Below are positions 26,328-36,520 of a stretch of 64,000 nt of DNA, piece by piece. How positions within the stretch are numbered: the stretch's first letter is position 1; every line of letters starts with the position of its first letter. This DNA comes from Sphingopyxis sp. TUF1. GTDB taxonomy: Bacteria; Pseudomonadota; Alphaproteobacteria; Sphingomonadales; Sphingomonadaceae. The stretch spans positions 3,170,001 to 3,234,000 of the forward strand of contig NZ_CP144683.1 of the NCBI RefSeq assembly GCF_036687315.1, written 5' to 3'. A program made the translations under genes and the position numbers. Below the pieces are notes generated by a model. The model saw only the letters and a program-made list of their open reading frames with translations, did not search any database and was not told where the DNA came from.

Positions 26328-26804
26328 ATGAGCCTATACGATTTTTCGGCGAAATTGCCGGGCGGCGGCGCGCAATCGCTCGCGGATTATCGCGGCAAGG
26401 TGCTGCTGATAGTCAACACCGCGTCGAAATGCGGCTTTACCCCGCAATATGAGGGGCTGGAGGCGCTGTATCGCGATTACAAGGATCGCGGGTTCGAAAT
26501 CCTCGCCTTTCCGTGCAACCAGTTCGGCGCACAGGAACCGGGGGACGCCGAGGAGATCAAAAACTTCTGCTCGCTGACCTATGACGTCAGCTTTCCCCTG
26601 ATGGCGAAAATCGACGTCAACGGCGATGATGCCGATCCGATCTTCAAGCATTTGAAGACGGAAAAGGGTGGGCTGCTGGGCAGCGGGATCAAGTGGAACT
26701 TCACGAAGTTTCTGGTCGATCGCGACGGCAAGGTCGTCTCGCGTCACGCGCCGACGACGAAGCCGGAGCAGCTGCGCAAAGAGATTGAGGAATTGCTGGG
26801 GTAG
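26328..26804 (+). CDS. Glutathione peroxidase family protein
   Basis: A 158-residue thiol peroxidase of the GPx/BtuE family that reduces hydroperoxides, in bacteria usually with thioredoxin as donor. The catalytic set is visible: peroxidatic Cys in N-T-A-S-K-C-G-F-T, Gln in F-P-C-N-Q-F-G, and Trp/Asn in I-K-W-N-F-T-K-F-L. It has cysteine, not selenocysteine. The start M-S-L-Y-D-F-S is chosen by family length and the GGGAG at 26315-26319; a longer frame from 26307 is unlikely. It is flanked by repeats on both sides. Confidence 0.93.
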   Translation: MSLYDFSAKLPGGGAQSLADYRGKVLLIVNTASKCGFTPQYEGLEALYRDYKDRGFEILAFPCNQFGAQEPGDAEEIKNFCSLTYDVSFPLMAKIDVNGDDADPIFKHLKTEKGGLLGSGIKWNFTKFLVDRDGKVVSRHAPTTKPEQLRKEIEELLG

Positions 26805-26812
26805 GCAGTAAA

Positions 26813-26977
26813 CCCCTCCCCTTCAGGGGAGGGACAGCGAGACTTGGCCCGGCGCCAGCCGGGACTTTAGTCGAGCGAGGTGGGGGCTAGTGGCTTTGCG
26901 CAAGGCCGCTGGCCCCCACCCGCTGCGACTAAGGCAGCAAGCTGCCAAGTCTCGCTGCCCTCACCTGAAGGGGAGGG
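26813..26977. repeat. Family E long palindromic repeat
   Basis: About 165 bases with outer arms CCCTCCCCTTCAGGGGAGGG and CACCTGAAGGGGAGGG, and inner arms CAGCGAGACTTGGC and GCCAAGTCTCGCTG. A central part contains TGGGGGCTAGTGG and its inverse CGCTGGCCCCCA. The element fills the gpx-dnaE gap and can fold into a long branched stem. It is the only copy in this window. Confidence 0.85.
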
Positions 26978-27007
26978 CGTATTCGGGCCTTCCCCGAATC
27001 GTCACAT

Positions 27008-30000
27008 ATGCCTAGCGTCCCCGCCATGGCCTTCAGCCCCTTTGTCCCTCTGCGCGTCTTTTCCAGCTACACGATGCTCGAAGGGGCGATCGAGCCCAAG
27101 GCGATTGCAAAAGCCGCGCGCGACCGCGGCTTTCCGGCGATCGCCGTCGCCGATCGCAACGGCCTCTACGGCGTCATGGCCTTTGGCGAGGCGTGCAAGG
27201 CCGCGGGGGTGCAACCGATCGTCGGCGCGCTGCTCAGCGTCGCGCGGCCGGGGCAGCGGCTGGCGAATGGTGCGCCGCTGATCGACTGGCTCGCGCTCTA
27301 TGCGCAGGATGAAAAGGGCTACGACAATCTTTGCGCGCTCGTGTCGGCGGCGCATCTTGGGCGGCCGGTCGAGCAGGAGCCGCATGTCACGCTCGCCGAT
27401 CTTGCCGGACGGACGGACGGGCTGATCTGCCTGAGCGGCGGCGGCGAAGGCGCGCTCGCGCGCTTGCTCGCGGGCGAGCAGAAAAGCGCTGCCGAGGATT
27501 ATGTCGAGCAACTGGAGGCCTTTTTCGGCGGACGGCTCTATATCGAGCTGTCGCGGCGCGGCGATGCCACCGAAACCGCCGCCGAAAATGCGTTGATCGA
27601 AATGGCGTATGCGCGCGCGCTGCCGATCGTTGCCACCAATCCGGCGAATTTCGTCGAGCCGCAGTTCCACCCCGCGCATGATGCGATGCTGTGCATCGCG
27701 CAGTCGGCCTATGTCGAGAGCGAGGATCGCCGGTCGAGCAATCCCGAGGCGTGGCTGAAGCCGGCCGAGGCTATGGAAGACGCCTTCTCCGACTTGCCCG
27801 AAGCGATCCGCAACACGCTGGTCATCGCGCAGCGCTGCGCCTTCATGGCGCCGAAGCGCAAGCCGATCCTGCCAAGCCTTGCCGGCGACCGCGAGGGCGA
27901 GGCGGCGCAATTGAAGGCCGACGCCCATGCGGGGCTCGAAGCGAGGCTGGCGCTCTATTCCGACCTGACCGACGGGGAACGACAGGCCTATGTCGAGCGG
28001 CTCGATTTCGAGGTCGACGTCATCACCCAGATGGGCTTTCCGGGCTATTTTCTGATCGTTGCCGACTTCATCAAATGGGCGAAGGCACAGGATATTCCGG
28101 TGGGGCCGGGACGCGGCTCGGGCGCAGGCAGCGTCGTCGCCTGGGCGCTGACGATCACCGACCTTGATCCCTTGAAATTGGGCCTGCTGTTCGAACGCTT
28201 CCTCAACCCCGAGCGCGTGTCGATGCCCGACTTCGACATCGACTTTTGCGAAACGCGGCGCGGCGAAGTGATCCGTTATGTGCAGGAAAAATACGGCCGC
28301 GATACCGTCGCGCAGATCATCACCTTCGGGAAGTTGAAGGCGCGCGCGGTGCTCAAGGATACCGGCCGCGTGCTGCAGATGAGCTATGGCCAAGTCGACC
28401 GGCTGGCAAAGCTCGTGCCCAACCATCCGACCGATCCGTGGACGCTCGAACGCGCGCTCAACGGCGTTTCGGAACTGATGACCGAATATAAGCAGGACGA
28501 CGGGGTGCGGCGGCTGTTCGACATGGCGCGCCAGCTCGAAGGCCTGCCGCGGCACAGCTCGACCCACGCGGCGGGCGTGGTGATCGGCGACCGGCCGCTC
28601 GACCAGCTCGTCCCGCTCTATCGCGACCCGCGCTCGGACATGCCGGTGACGCAATTCGACATGAAATATGTCGAGACCGCGGGGCTGGTGAAATTCGACT
28701 TCCTCGGCCTAAAGACGCTGTCGGTGCTCAAGGAAGCGCGGCGGCTGCTTGCCCTCCGGGGGATCGACGTCGATCTCGATACACTCGCGTGGGACGATCC
28801 GGCGGTTTACGAACTGCTCCAGCGCGGCGAGACGGTCGGGGTGTTTCAGCTGGAATCCGAAGGAATGCGGCGCACGCTGTCGGCGGTGAAACCGACCAAT
28901 TTTGGCGACATCATCGCGCTCGTCGCGCTCTATCGACCGGGTCCGATGGACAATATTCCGTTGTTCGGTGCGCGCAAGAACGGGCGCGAGCCGATCGCCT
29001 ATCCGCACCCGCTGCTTGAAGGCATCCTCGCCGAAACATACGGGATTTTCGTCTATCAGGAACAGGTGATGCAGGCCGCGCAGATATTGGCGGGCTACAG
29101 CCTTGGCGGTGCGGACCTGCTGCGCCGCGCGATGGGCAAGAAGATCCAGGCCGAGATGGACGCGCAGCGCGAGACCTTCGTCAAGGGTTGCGGCGAGCAT
29201 AACCAGATCGATGCGAAGACCGCGAACGAGCTGTTCGACTTGATCGACAAGTTCGCGGGCTATGGTTTTAACAAGAGCCACGCCGCCGCCTATGCGCTGC
29301 TCTCCTATCAGACCGCTTGGCTGAAGGCGCATCATCCGCACGAGTTTTTTGCCGCGTCGATGTCGTTCGACAGTCACCAGACCGACAAACTGTCGGTGTT
29401 TATCGACGATATGCGCCGTCTTGACGTTGCCGTCGCGCCGCCGTCGATCAATGAAAGCGAGGCGGATTTTTCGGTCGGCCGTACCGACGAAGGGCTCGCG
29501 GTGCGCTATGCCCTGGGGGCGCTCAAAGGCGTCGGCGAAAAGGCGATGGAGGCGCTGGTCGCCGAGCGGCAGGCGAAGGGCGATTTCGCATCGCTCGACG
29601 ATTTCGCGAACCGTATCGACCCCAAGCTGCTCAACCGGCGGCAAATCGAGGCGCTTGCCGGGGCGGGGGCGTTCGATTGCGTCGAACCCGAGCGGCCGCG
29701 CGCCTTTGCGGGAGCCGAGGCCCTGCTCGCCTGCGCGAACTCGTCGGCGCACGAACGCTCGACCGGGCAGGGCGGTCTGTTTGGCGGCGATATTGCAATT
29801 GCCCCATCCTTGCAGCTCCCCGCCGCCGAGCCGTGGACCCTCGCCGAGCGGATGACGCGCGAGAAGGACGCCTTCGGCTTTTATTTCTCGGCGCACCCCG
29901 TCGAGCAATATGAAGCGATCCTATCGGCGCGCGGAGCGCGGTCCTATGGCGACATTTGCGAAAATGTCGAAATGACGCCGGGCACGCGCATCCCGATGAT

Positions 30001-30514
30001 GATGGCTGCAATGGTCGAAAGTGCGCGTGCGCGTGTCTCGCAGCGCGGCAACCGCTTCCTCAACCTGACGCTGTCGGATCGCAGCGGGCAGTTTCAGTCG
30101 AGCTGTTTCGACGAGGCTGCGGGCAAGGTGCTCGAGGCGCTGGCAAACGAGGGCGGCTGTGCGCTGTTATCAGTCGAGCTTGATTTGCTTGAAGGTGAAG
30201 AAACGCCGCGCGTCACGGTGCGCGGCGCGCAGCCGCTCGCCGAGATCGCCGCGACCGCCTCGCTCCAACTCTTTTGCCGCGTCCAGGCGCCCGAAGCGAT
30301 TGCAGAAATGGCGCGGCTGCTCGAAAGACGCGACGATGCGCGCGGGCGGGTGATCGTCGCGACGCGCGATCCGCTGACGGACGAGGATTTGCGGATCGAG
30401 CTGGGGCGGGGATTTGCGCTGACTCCCGACACGGTCGCGCGACTCGATATGGTGACGGGCGTCGCCGATGCCGCCCTGTCGCTCGTCGCGCCGCGCGAGT
30501 TCCGCGTGCGCTGA
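27008..30514 (+). CDS. dnaE: DNA polymerase III subunit alpha
   Basis: DnaE, the replicative polymerase, 1168 residues. It has an N-terminal PHP domain, the Pol III palm (G-P-G-R-G-S-G-A-G-S-V, then catalytic P-D-F-D-I-D-F), fingers with F-A-G-Y-G-F-N-K-S-H-A-A-A-Y, and a C-terminal OB fold. A clamp-binding motif Q-G-G-L-F lies near residue 920. The PHP metal ligands look lost (F-S-S-Y where active forms have H-S-D-Y, and A-D-R-N for T-D-H-G), so proofreading would come from DnaQ. The next ATG (27026, M-A-F-S-P-F) is an equally possible start; neither has a clear ribosome site. Confidence 0.96.
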   Translation: MPSVPAMAFSPFVPLRVFSSYTMLEGAIEPKAIAKAARDRGFPAIAVADRNGLYGVMAFGEACKAAGVQPIVGALLSVARPGQRLANGAPLIDWLALYAQDEKGYDNLCALVSAAHLGRPVEQEPHVTLADLAGRTDGLICLSGGGEGALARLLAGEQKSAAEDYVEQLEAFFGGRLYIELSRRGDATETAAENALIEMAYARALPIVATNPANFVEPQFHPAHDAMLCIAQSAYVESEDRRSSNPEAWLKPAEAMEDAFSDLPEAIRNTLVIAQRCAFMAPKRKPILPSLAGDREGEAAQLKADAHAGLEARLALYSDLTDGERQAYVERLDFEVDVITQMGFPGYFLIVADFIKWAKAQDIPVGPGRGSGAGSVVAWALTITDLDPLKLGLLFERFLNPERVSMPDFDIDFCETRRGEVIRYVQEKYGRDTVAQIITFGKLKARAVLKDTGRVLQMSYGQVDRLAKLVPNHPTDPWTLERALNGVSELMTEYKQDDGVRRLFDMARQLEGLPRHSSTHAAGVVIGDRPLDQLVPLYRDPRSDMPVTQFDMKYVETAGLVKFDFLGLKTLSVLKEARRLLALRGIDVDLDTLAWDDPAVYELLQRGETVGVFQLESEGMRRTLSAVKPTNFGDIIALVALYRPGPMDNIPLFGARKNGREPIAYPHPLLEGILAETYGIFVYQEQVMQAAQILAGYSLGGADLLRRAMGKKIQAEMDAQRETFVKGCGEHNQIDAKTANELFDLIDKFAGYGFNKSHAAAYALLSYQTAWLKAHHPHEFFAASMSFDSHQTDKLSVFIDDMRRLDVAVAPPSINESEADFSVGRTDEGLAVRYALGALKGVGEKAMEALVAERQAKGDFASLDDFANRIDPKLLNRRQIEALAGAGAFDCVEPERPRAFAGAEALLACANSSAHERSTGQGGLFGGDIAIAPSLQLPAAEPWTLAERMTREKDAFGFYFSAHPVEQYEAILSARGARSYGDICENVEMTPGTRIPMMMAAMVESARARVSQRGNRFLNLTLSDRSGQFQSSCFDEAAGKVLEALANEGGCALLSVELDLLEGEETPRVTVRGAQPLAEIAATASLQLFCRVQAPEAIAEMARLLERRDDARGRVIVATRDPLTDEDLRIELGRGFALTPDTVARLDMVTGVADAALSLVAPREFRVR

Positions 30515-30592
30515 CGCGCTTTGACCCTTGCGCAGCGGCGCTATCGCACCCTATCGCTGCTTGGCAACGACAAGAAACGAGGATGCCGCACC

Positions 30593-32197
30593 ATGGGAAT
30601 GCAGGGCCAGCCGCTGCTCATCACCAGCCTGATCGATCACGCCGCGCGCGAACATGGGGCGCGCGAGATCGTATCGCGATGGGCCGACGGCAGCGTGACG
30701 CGATCGAACTGGGGTGAAGTCGGCACCGACGCCCGCCGCTTTGCCGCCGCGATGGTCAAGCTGGGGATTAAGAAGGGCGATCGTATTGCGACGCTGGCGA
30801 TGAACCACGGCCACCATCTGGTGAGCTGGTACGGAACCGCCGGAATGGGCGGCGTGCTGCATACGGTGAACCCGCGGCTGTTCGACGAGCAGCTCGTCTA
30901 TATCATCAACCATGCCGAGGATCGCGTGCTGTTCGTTGACGCGATGTTCCTTCCGATCGTCGAGCGGCTGCGCGATCAGCTGACCAGTGTCGAGCATTTC
31001 GTCCTCTTCGACGCGCCCGCACAGGGTGATTATAAATCCTATCGCGACCTGATCGACGCCGAAGACGGCCGCTTTCAGTGGGTCGAACTCGACGAGCGCG
31101 ATCCGGTGGGGCTTTGCTACACCAGCGGGACGACGGGTAATCCCAAGGGTGTGCTGTACGAGCATCGCTCGAACGTCATCCATGCAATCACCGAAATCCA
31201 ACCCGACGCCTTTGACCTTTCGAGCCGCAGCGTGATCCTGCCGATCGTCCCGATGTTCCATGCAAACAGCTGGGGCATCCCCTTTGCCGCTGCGACGGTG
31301 GGAGCGAAGCTGGTGTTTTCCGCGACGAACGACGCGCAGGTCCTGTGCGACCTGATGCACGCCGAGGGGGTTACGCACAGCGCCGGGGTGCCGACCGTCT
31401 GGCTCGCGATGTTCGCGCATATGGATGCGACGGGCATGGATTACGGCGCGCTCCATCATGTCATCATCGGTGGGTCGGCCGCGCCGCGTGCGATGATCGA
31501 GCGCTTCATGAAGGCGGGCGTATATGTCGGTCATGCCTGGGGGATGACCGAAACCAGCCCGATCGGGACGATGGGCAAGCGGCCGTGGAACTGGGACGCG
31601 CTGAGTTTCGATGAGCGGGTCGACATCATCTGCCGCCAGGGCTGCCCGCCGTTCGGGGTCGAACTGCGCATCGTCGATGACGAAGATCGCGAGCTGCCGC
31701 GCGACGGCCAGACGAGCGGACGGTTGCAGATCCGCGGGCCGTGGATCATCCAGCGCTATTTCAAGGCCGATGCCGACGCCGCCGATGCGGACGGTTGGTT
31801 CGATACCGGCGACGTGTCGGTGATCCATCCCGACGGTGTGATGCAGATCACCGATCGCGCGAAGGACGTCATCAAGTCGGGCGGCGAATGGATCAGCTCG
31901 ATCGAGCTGGAAAATGCCGCGGTCGGGGCACCCGGCGTGCAGGAAGCCGCCGCAGTCGGCGTCTATCACCCTAAATGGGACGAGCGGCCGATCTTGCTGA
32001 TCGTGAAAAAACCCGGCGCAGATGTGAGCGAGGCGGCGATCATCGACTATCTGAAGGACAAGGTCGCCAAATGGTGGCTGCCCGATGAGGTCGTGTTCGT
32101 CGACGAATTGCCGCACACCGCCACGGGCAAGATCTTGAAGCGCCAGATCCGCGATGACTATAAGGACTATACGCTGCGGTCGCTCACGGCGGCCTAG
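30593..32197 (+). CDS. Long-chain fatty acid-CoA ligase
   Basis: A 534-residue ANL-superfamily acyl-CoA synthetase that activates a carboxylic acid as acyl-AMP and then transfers it to CoA. Visible are the P-loop [41 protein letters not shown] and the catalytic Lys in T-A-T-G-K-I-L-K-R. It is closest in appearance to medium/long-chain ligases of beta-oxidation. The start M-G-M-Q-G-Q-P-L-L is chosen by family and an ACGAGGA site; the chain length used cannot be told. It converges on the radical SAM gene with a 4-base overlap. Confidence 0.92.
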   Translation: MGMQGQPLLITSLIDHAAREHGAREIVSRWADGSVTRSNWGEVGTDARRFAAAMVKLGIKKGDRIATLAMNHGHHLVSWYGTAGMGGVLHTVNPRLFDEQLVYIINHAEDRVLFVDAMFLPIVERLRDQLTSVEHFVLFDAPAQGDYKSYRDLIDAEDGRFQWVELDERDPVGLCYTSGTTGNPKGVLYEHRSNVIHAITEIQPDAFDLSSRSVILPIVPMFHANSWGIPFAAATVGAKLVFSATNDAQVLCDLMHAEGVTHSAGVPTVWLAMFAHMDATGMDYGALHHVIIGGSAAPRAMIERFMKAGVYVGHAWGMTETSPIGTMGKRPWNWDALSFDERVDIICRQGCPPFGVELRIVDDEDRELPRDGQTSGRLQIRGPWIIQRYFKADADAADADGWFDTGDVSVIHPDGVMQITDRAKDVIKSGGEWISSIELENAAVGAPGVQEAAAVGVYHPKWDERPILLIVKKPGADVSEAAIIDYLKDKVAKWWLPDEVVFVDELPHTATGKILKRQIRDDYKDYTLRSLTAA

Positions 32198-33282
32198 AAC
32201 AGCTCCATCTGCCCGTCGCGCTCGGGCGGCCTAAACAGGTCCGAGCGGAGCGGCGGAAAGCTTCGGTCCATGCCATGCGCGCGGGCGGCGCGTTTGACGC
32301 GCTGGCGGATGAGCTGCGGCCAAACGCCTTGTCCCTTCATTCGCGTAAAGAAATTGGGGTCGTTGTCGCGTCCGCCGCGAATGTCCTGAACCATATGCAT
32401 CACCTTGGCCGCGCGGTCGGGATAGTGTGCGTCGAGCCAGGCGCGGAAAAGCGGAGCCACCTCATAGGGCAGCCGCATCAATATGTAGGAGGCGCGGATT
32501 GCGCCCACATCCGCCGCCGCGGTCATGATCGCCTCGATCTCGTGGTCGGTGATCGCCGGGATGATCGGCGAGATATTGACCTGCGTCGGCACACCCGCGT
32601 CGATCAATGCACGGATCGCGGCGAGGCGCCGCCGCGGATGTGGCGCGCGCGGTTCGAGCGTGCGGGCGACCTTCGGATCAAGCGTGGTCACCGAAATCGC
32701 GACGCCGATCAGATTGTCGCGCGCCATCGCCGCGAGCAGATCGATGTCGCGCAGCAGCCGGTCTGACTTGGTGGTGATGAGCAGCGGATGGCGCGTTTCG
32801 GCGAGCACTTCGACGATCGACCGCGTGATCCCCCATTCGCGCTCGATCGGCTGATAGCCATCGGTGTTCGTGCCGATCGCAATCGGAGCAACTTTGTAAT
32901 TGGGCTTTGCCAGTTCGTTGCGCAGCAGAGCCGCGGCGTCGGGCTTTGCGAACAACCGGCTTTCGAAATCGAGGCCGGGCGATAAGTCATGAAAGGCGTG
33001 TGTCGGACGCGCGAAGCAATAAATGCAGCCATGTTCACAGCCGCGATAGGGGTTGATCGAGCGGTCGAAACTGATGTCGGGCGACTTGTTGCGCGAAATG
33101 ATCGTTTTGGGATGCTCGACCGTCACCGTTGTGCGCAAGGGTAGAGGTGCACCGTCGATGTCCTCGGCCAGATCGAGCCAGTCGCCATCGGCCTCGCGAT
33201 CGAGTGAGCCCGTGCGCGTGGGGCGTGCGTTGGTCGGTGCGCCGCGACCGGAGATCGGGGGTAGGGGCTTGGCGGGTTCCAC
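32194..33282 (-). CDS. PA0069-type radical SAM protein
   Basis: A 362-residue radical SAM enzyme of the PA0069 group, related to spore photoproduct lyase (SplB), function unproven. The [4Fe-4S] motif is C-E-H-G-C-I-Y-C, preceded by I-N-P-Y-R-G, and the TIM-barrel partial sequence includes T-T-K-S-D-R-L-L-R-D and I-S-V-T-T-L-D. The C-terminus (M-D-R-S-F-P-P-L-R-S-D-L-F) is typical. It converges with the CoA ligase and lies alone on its strand after a repeat. Confidence 0.88.
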   Translation of the reverse strand: MEPAKPLPPISGRGAPTNARPTRTGSLDREADGDWLDLAEDIDGAPLPLRTTVTVEHPKTIISRNKSPDISFDRSINPYRGCEHGCIYCFARPTHAFHDLSPGLDFESRLFAKPDAAALLRNELAKPNYKVAPIAIGTNTDGYQPIEREWGITRSIVEVLAETRHPLLITTKSDRLLRDIDLLAAMARDNLIGVAISVTTLDPKVARTLEPRAPHPRRRLAAIRALIDAGVPTQVNISPIIPAITDHEIEAIMTAAADVGAIRASYILMRLPYEVAPLFRAWLDAHYPDRAAKVMHMVQDIRGGRDNDPNFFTRMKGQGVWPQLIRQRVKRAARAHGMDRSFPPLRSDLFRPPERDGQMELF

Positions 33283-33327
33283 CGAGCGAGTTTATCGGCT
33301 CAGCAGGAACAAATAAAGAACAAATAT

Positions 33328-33417
33328 CGTCGCCCCCGCGAAGGCGGGGGCCCCTGGCCGCCTTTTCCTACGCCGCTGCGTAAACCGACAACGGCCCCCG
33401 CCTGCGCGGGGGCGACG
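33328..33417. repeat. Family B palindromic repeat
   Basis: Outer arms CGTCGCCCCCGCGAAGGCGG and CCGCCTGCGCGGGGGCGACG enclose a middle of about 50 bases that includes TTTTCCTACGCCGCTGCGTA, also found in near-identical form in the copy at 61352-61442. The shared middle shows that these two copies are closely related. Confidence 0.9.
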
Positions 33418-33427
33418 GCCCTATCGG

Positions 33428-33952
33428 CTATTCCATCAACCGCGGCATCAGATCGACGAAGTTGCAGGGCTTGTGCCGACTGTCGAGCTGGCTCGCCAAA
33501 ATGCCTTCCCATGCGTCGGTAACTGCGCCGGTCGAACCGGGAAGCGCAAAGATATAGGTGCCGCGTGCGACGACGGCGCAGGCCCGCGATTGGATCGTCG
33601 AGGTGCCGATCGTCTGGTAGCTGAGCCAGCGGAACAGCTCGCCAAAGCCCGGAATATCCTTGCCGTCGAGACGATGCAGCGCCTCCGGCGTCACGTCGCG
33701 GCCCGTAAGGCCTGTCCCGCCGGTGGTTATGACGACATCGACCTCCGGGTCGTCGATCCAGTTATGAAGGCGCGAAACAATGAGGTCGGTCTCGTCCTTA
33801 ATAATCGCGCGCGCGGCGAGGATATGTCCCGCGCCGGTGAGCAGTTCCTCGAGCTTGTCGCCCGAGCGGTCTTCGGCCGCGCTGCGGCTGTCCGAAATCG
33901 TCAGGAGAGCGATGCGGACCGGCGTAAAGGCAAGACTTTCGTCAATCGGCAT
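33428..33952 (-). CDS. moaB: Molybdenum cofactor biosynthesis protein B
   Basis: A 174-residue MoaB/MogA-fold protein that binds molybdopterin and adenylylates it or assists molybdate insertion. Signature segments are [14 protein letters not shown] and [18 protein letters not shown], with F-G-E-L-F-R following. MoaB is preferred over MogA from overall length and the S-Y-Q-T-I-G-T-S block. No other moa/mob gene is near. Its first 11 bases overlap the end of the transglycosylase, which implies coupled translation with an unrelated function. Confidence 0.92.
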   Translation of the reverse strand: MPIDESLAFTPVRIALLTISDSRSAAEDRSGDKLEELLTGAGHILAARAIIKDETDLIVSRLHNWIDDPEVDVVITTGGTGLTGRDVTPEALHRLDGKDIPGFGELFRWLSYQTIGTSTIQSRACAVVARGTYIFALPGSTGAVTDAWEGILASQLDSRHKPCNFVDLMPRLME

Positions 33953-35708
33953 TGGCCAGTCCGCCGCTCCATGTCAGGCGCGCGCGGTCCTTGCCGTCCG
34001 GAAAACGCGGCCATTTGCCTTGTGCGAGCGCAATGCGGCTGTCGGAGGGTTTGCCTTGCTGCGCTTCGTACATCCAATAGTTGCGCAGGACGATCCCGAC
34101 ATAACCGCGCGTTTCCCAATAGGGGATCGATTCGATGTAGAGCAGCGGGTCACCATTGTCGCGGATCTCGGTCTGCCAGCGCGCGATCGGCGCCGGGCCG
34201 GCGTTATAGGCGGCGATCACCTTGGGCAGCAGGCCGCCCGTCGCAGGCTCGCGGCTCAGATATTGCAGGTAACGCTGGCCGAGATCCATGTTGACCGAAG
34301 GTGTCTTGAGATCGCCGAGCGCGGCGACCGCGCCTTCCCAACGCACGACGTCGCGCGCGGTGCCGGGGCGCACCTGCATCAGGCCCGTCGCGCCCGCGCT
34401 GCTGACCACCGCGCGCTGGAACCGCGATTCCTGGAGCGTATGGGCGAAAACGAGCGCGGGATCGACCCGCCAGCCGCCATTGGGTTCCCATTTCGGTTGC
34501 GGATAGCGTGCCGCAATCGCGGGCTTGCGGCCATTCGGGGTATTGTGCGCCAGATAGAGCTGCGTTTCGGGCAGGCTTAGCGCGCCGGCCATCGCGATGA
34601 GCTCGTTATGATGGTCGGGATTGCCGATGCGCGCCTGGTGGCGCAGCGCTTCGCCCGCGTATTTTTCTTCGCCGATCTCCGACAGTGCCATCGCGATACG
34701 GACATTGGGCAGGCCCTGAAGCGTCCGCCAGGCACTGCGATCGGGTCGCAGCGTCTCGCGCTGGCTCGTTGTTTCGACGCCGAGCGTTTCGGCGGCGAGC
34801 AGGCCGTAGAGCGTTTCTTCATTGGCCGCCGCCGAGCGAAGGCGCGGCTGAACGGCGGCGGGCTGACCCGCCGCAACCGCCGCACGGGCGGCCCAATAAT
34901 AAGCGGCCGCGCGAAGTTCGCTGTCGGGCGCCTCTTTCGCCACACGATCGAAGGCGGCGAGCGCAGTACGATAGTCGTGCAGCCGCCACGCGGCGAGCCC
35001 CTGAACCCACGCGCCCTGTGTGGCCCAGGGGCCGCCGTCGGCGGTGCAGGCCAGCGAAAGCCGGAGCGCGTTCGCGTCGTCATTCTCGATATAATAGGAC
35101 CAGGCGACCTTCTGCCGCCACTCGGCGCGCGCGGCGGGGGTTAGCTGATCGGCCACCGCGTTGAGCAGGGCTTCGGCGCCGGCGGGATCGTCATTCTTGA
35201 TCCGTTCGGGGATCGTGCGCGCGAGGCCCGCTGCGACCGGGTCGCTGCTCACCGCATCGGCGCCGAGACGGCGCGGCGCGCTGCCGGCCCAGGCAAGACG
35301 CATTTCGGACGGCAGCGCCGGAATGTCGGCCGCGCCGCGCTTTGCTGCAAGGCGGCCGAGCTGGGTCGCCTGCGGAAGGAACGGCGACCGTGCAAGGATC
35401 GGCATGATGTCGGCGATTTCCGCACGTGGGCTGTTTGCCGCGACGAGCAATTCCGCGCGCAGGAAATCGGTGATCGGGTCGCCATCGGCGCCGTCCAGCA
35501 GCGCCTTGGCGTCGCTCCAGCGCTCGCTCCGGATCGCGGTCAGCGCCTGTGTGTAGAGCTGCTTCTGCTTTGCTGACAAAATGCCGGGCACCGTCTGCGG
35601 TGCCGCCGCAAAACCGGTATCGCGGGCATCGGCCGCGATCGCAGGAACAGTGGCAAGCGCCAGCGCACCCGTGGCGCACGATAGAAAGGCTTTGGTCATA
35701 ATCGGCAT
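33942..35708 (-). CDS. Soluble lytic murein transglycosylase
   Basis: A 588-residue Slt70-type lytic transglycosylase that cleaves peptidoglycan glycans in the periplasm. It has an N-terminal signal peptide ([11 protein letters not shown]..., cleavage after A-I-A-A), a long helical superhelix of TPR-like repeats, and a C-terminal SLT domain with the catalytic Glu in L-Q-E-S-R-F, then [11 protein letters not shown] and Y-N-A-G-P. GGGGAC nine bases before the ATG at 35708 favours that start; an ATG three codons later is also possible. It lies between the UDG-like gene and moaB. Confidence 0.92.
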   Translation of the reverse strand: MPIMTKAFLSCATGALALATVPAIAADARDTGFAAAPQTVPGILSAKQKQLYTQALTAIRSERWSDAKALLDGADGDPITDFLRAELLVAANSPRAEIADIMPILARSPFLPQATQLGRLAAKRGAADIPALPSEMRLAWAGSAPRRLGADAVSSDPVAAGLARTIPERIKNDDPAGAEALLNAVADQLTPAARAEWRQKVAWSYYIENDDANALRLSLACTADGGPWATQGAWVQGLAAWRLHDYRTALAAFDRVAKEAPDSELRAAAYYWAARAAVAAGQPAAVQPRLRSAAANEETLYGLLAAETLGVETTSQRETLRPDRSAWRTLQGLPNVRIAMALSEIGEEKYAGEALRHQARIGNPDHHNELIAMAGALSLPETQLYLAHNTPNGRKPAIAARYPQPKWEPNGGWRVDPALVFAHTLQESRFQRAVVSSAGATGLMQVRPGTARDVVRWEGAVAALGDLKTPSVNMDLGQRYLQYLSREPATGGLLPKVIAAYNAGPAPIARWQTEIRDNGDPLLYIESIPYWETRGYVGIVLRNYWMYEAQQGKPSDSRIALAQGKWPRFPDGKDRARLTWSGGLANAD

Positions 35709-35711
35709 CTG

Positions 35712-36500
35712 TCAACGTCCCCGGTTGAACAGTTTCAGGCTGTCCCATGCCGCTGCCTTTTGCGCTGGCCGCGCGAGCAATATTGCGGGATGGGTTACGG
35801 CTATCGTCTCCACCTTGCCGCCATTTTGGTTAACATCGAGTAACTTTCCGCGCGCGTCGGGGAGCGCAAGGCCCGTCGCCATGCGCGTTATGTCGCCGCC
35901 GACCAGCAGCAGACGTTGCGGTGCGGCGAGGCGCAGATGGTGCCAGAGCAACCGTTCGAGACCGGCGCTGTCATCTGCATCGATGCGCCCCCCCGGTGGG
36001 CGCGTTACGGCAAGGCTGGCGAGATAGCATTGGCTGCGCGTGAGGCCGATCGCCTGCAGCATCGCGTCGAGCAACCTGCCTGCCGGTCCTGCGAACAATT
36101 GCGCTTCGCGCTGGTCGTCGATTTCGGGCCAGGCGGTGAGCAGCATCAGCGGTGCGGCGGCTTCCCCGACGGGGAGCACGCGGCGCGCGTCCCACTGGCT
36201 TCCCGGCACATCGTCGTTCGTCGCCAGCCATTGCTGGAATCCATTCCACTCGTCGGGAAGGACAACCGGTCCCTTTGGTTCGGCGGGCTGCTCGCTACGC
36301 TGGCGCTGAAGCGCGGCGGGCAGAGGTTGCGCTTCGGGCGCGGGGTCGACGGCACGCTTTGTCCGCGGTGCCGCAGCGTCATTCGCCGGCGGCACGGCAA
36401 GCCATCCCGCGGGCTGTTCGCCGACAAGCGCCTCGACGCCCGCCAGCGACCACCAGTCGCAATAGCTTTCCGCCAGCAATGCAGAGGTTTGCCCGCCCAT
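35712..36500 (-). CDS. Uracil-DNA glycosylase superfamily protein, probably degenerate
   Basis: A 262-residue protein with the C-terminal fold of family 4/5 uracil-DNA glycosylases (F-A-G-P-A-G-R-L-L-D-A-M-L, Y-L-A-S-L-A-V-T-R-P-P, L-L-V-G-G, V-T-H-P-A-I-L-L). The usual G-E-A-P-G catalytic loop is replaced by L-L-T-A-W-P-E. Only two cysteines exist (Cys 14 and one in S-Q-C-Y), too few for the [4Fe-4S] cluster of family 4. The N-terminal 90 residues, opening with Y-C-D-W-W-S-L-A-G-V, are separate and Pro/Ala-rich. It may bind DNA or act by another chemistry. The start M-G-G-Q-T-S-A is chosen over a frame reaching 36578. Confidence 0.75.
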   Translation of the reverse strand: MGGQTSALLAESYCDWWSLAGVEALVGEQPAGWLAVPPANDAAAPRTKRAVDPAPEAQPLPAALQRQRSEQPAEPKGPVVLPDEWNGFQQWLATNDDVPGSQWDARRVLPVGEAAAPLMLLTAWPEIDDQREAQLFAGPAGRLLDAMLQAIGLTRSQCYLASLAVTRPPGGRIDADDSAGLERLLWHHLRLAAPQRLLLVGGDITRMATGLALPDARGKLLDVNQNGGKVETIAVTHPAILLARPAQKAAAWDSLKLFNRGR

Positions 36501-36520
36501 GAAATTGTTGAAACAGGAGG

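Noticed and set aside
27002..28654. A 550-codon frame opposite dnaE
   Set aside because: Antisense shadow; no domain and no start signal.
30551..32116. A 521-codon frame opposite the acyl-CoA ligase
   Set aside because: Antisense shadow of a clear ANL enzyme.
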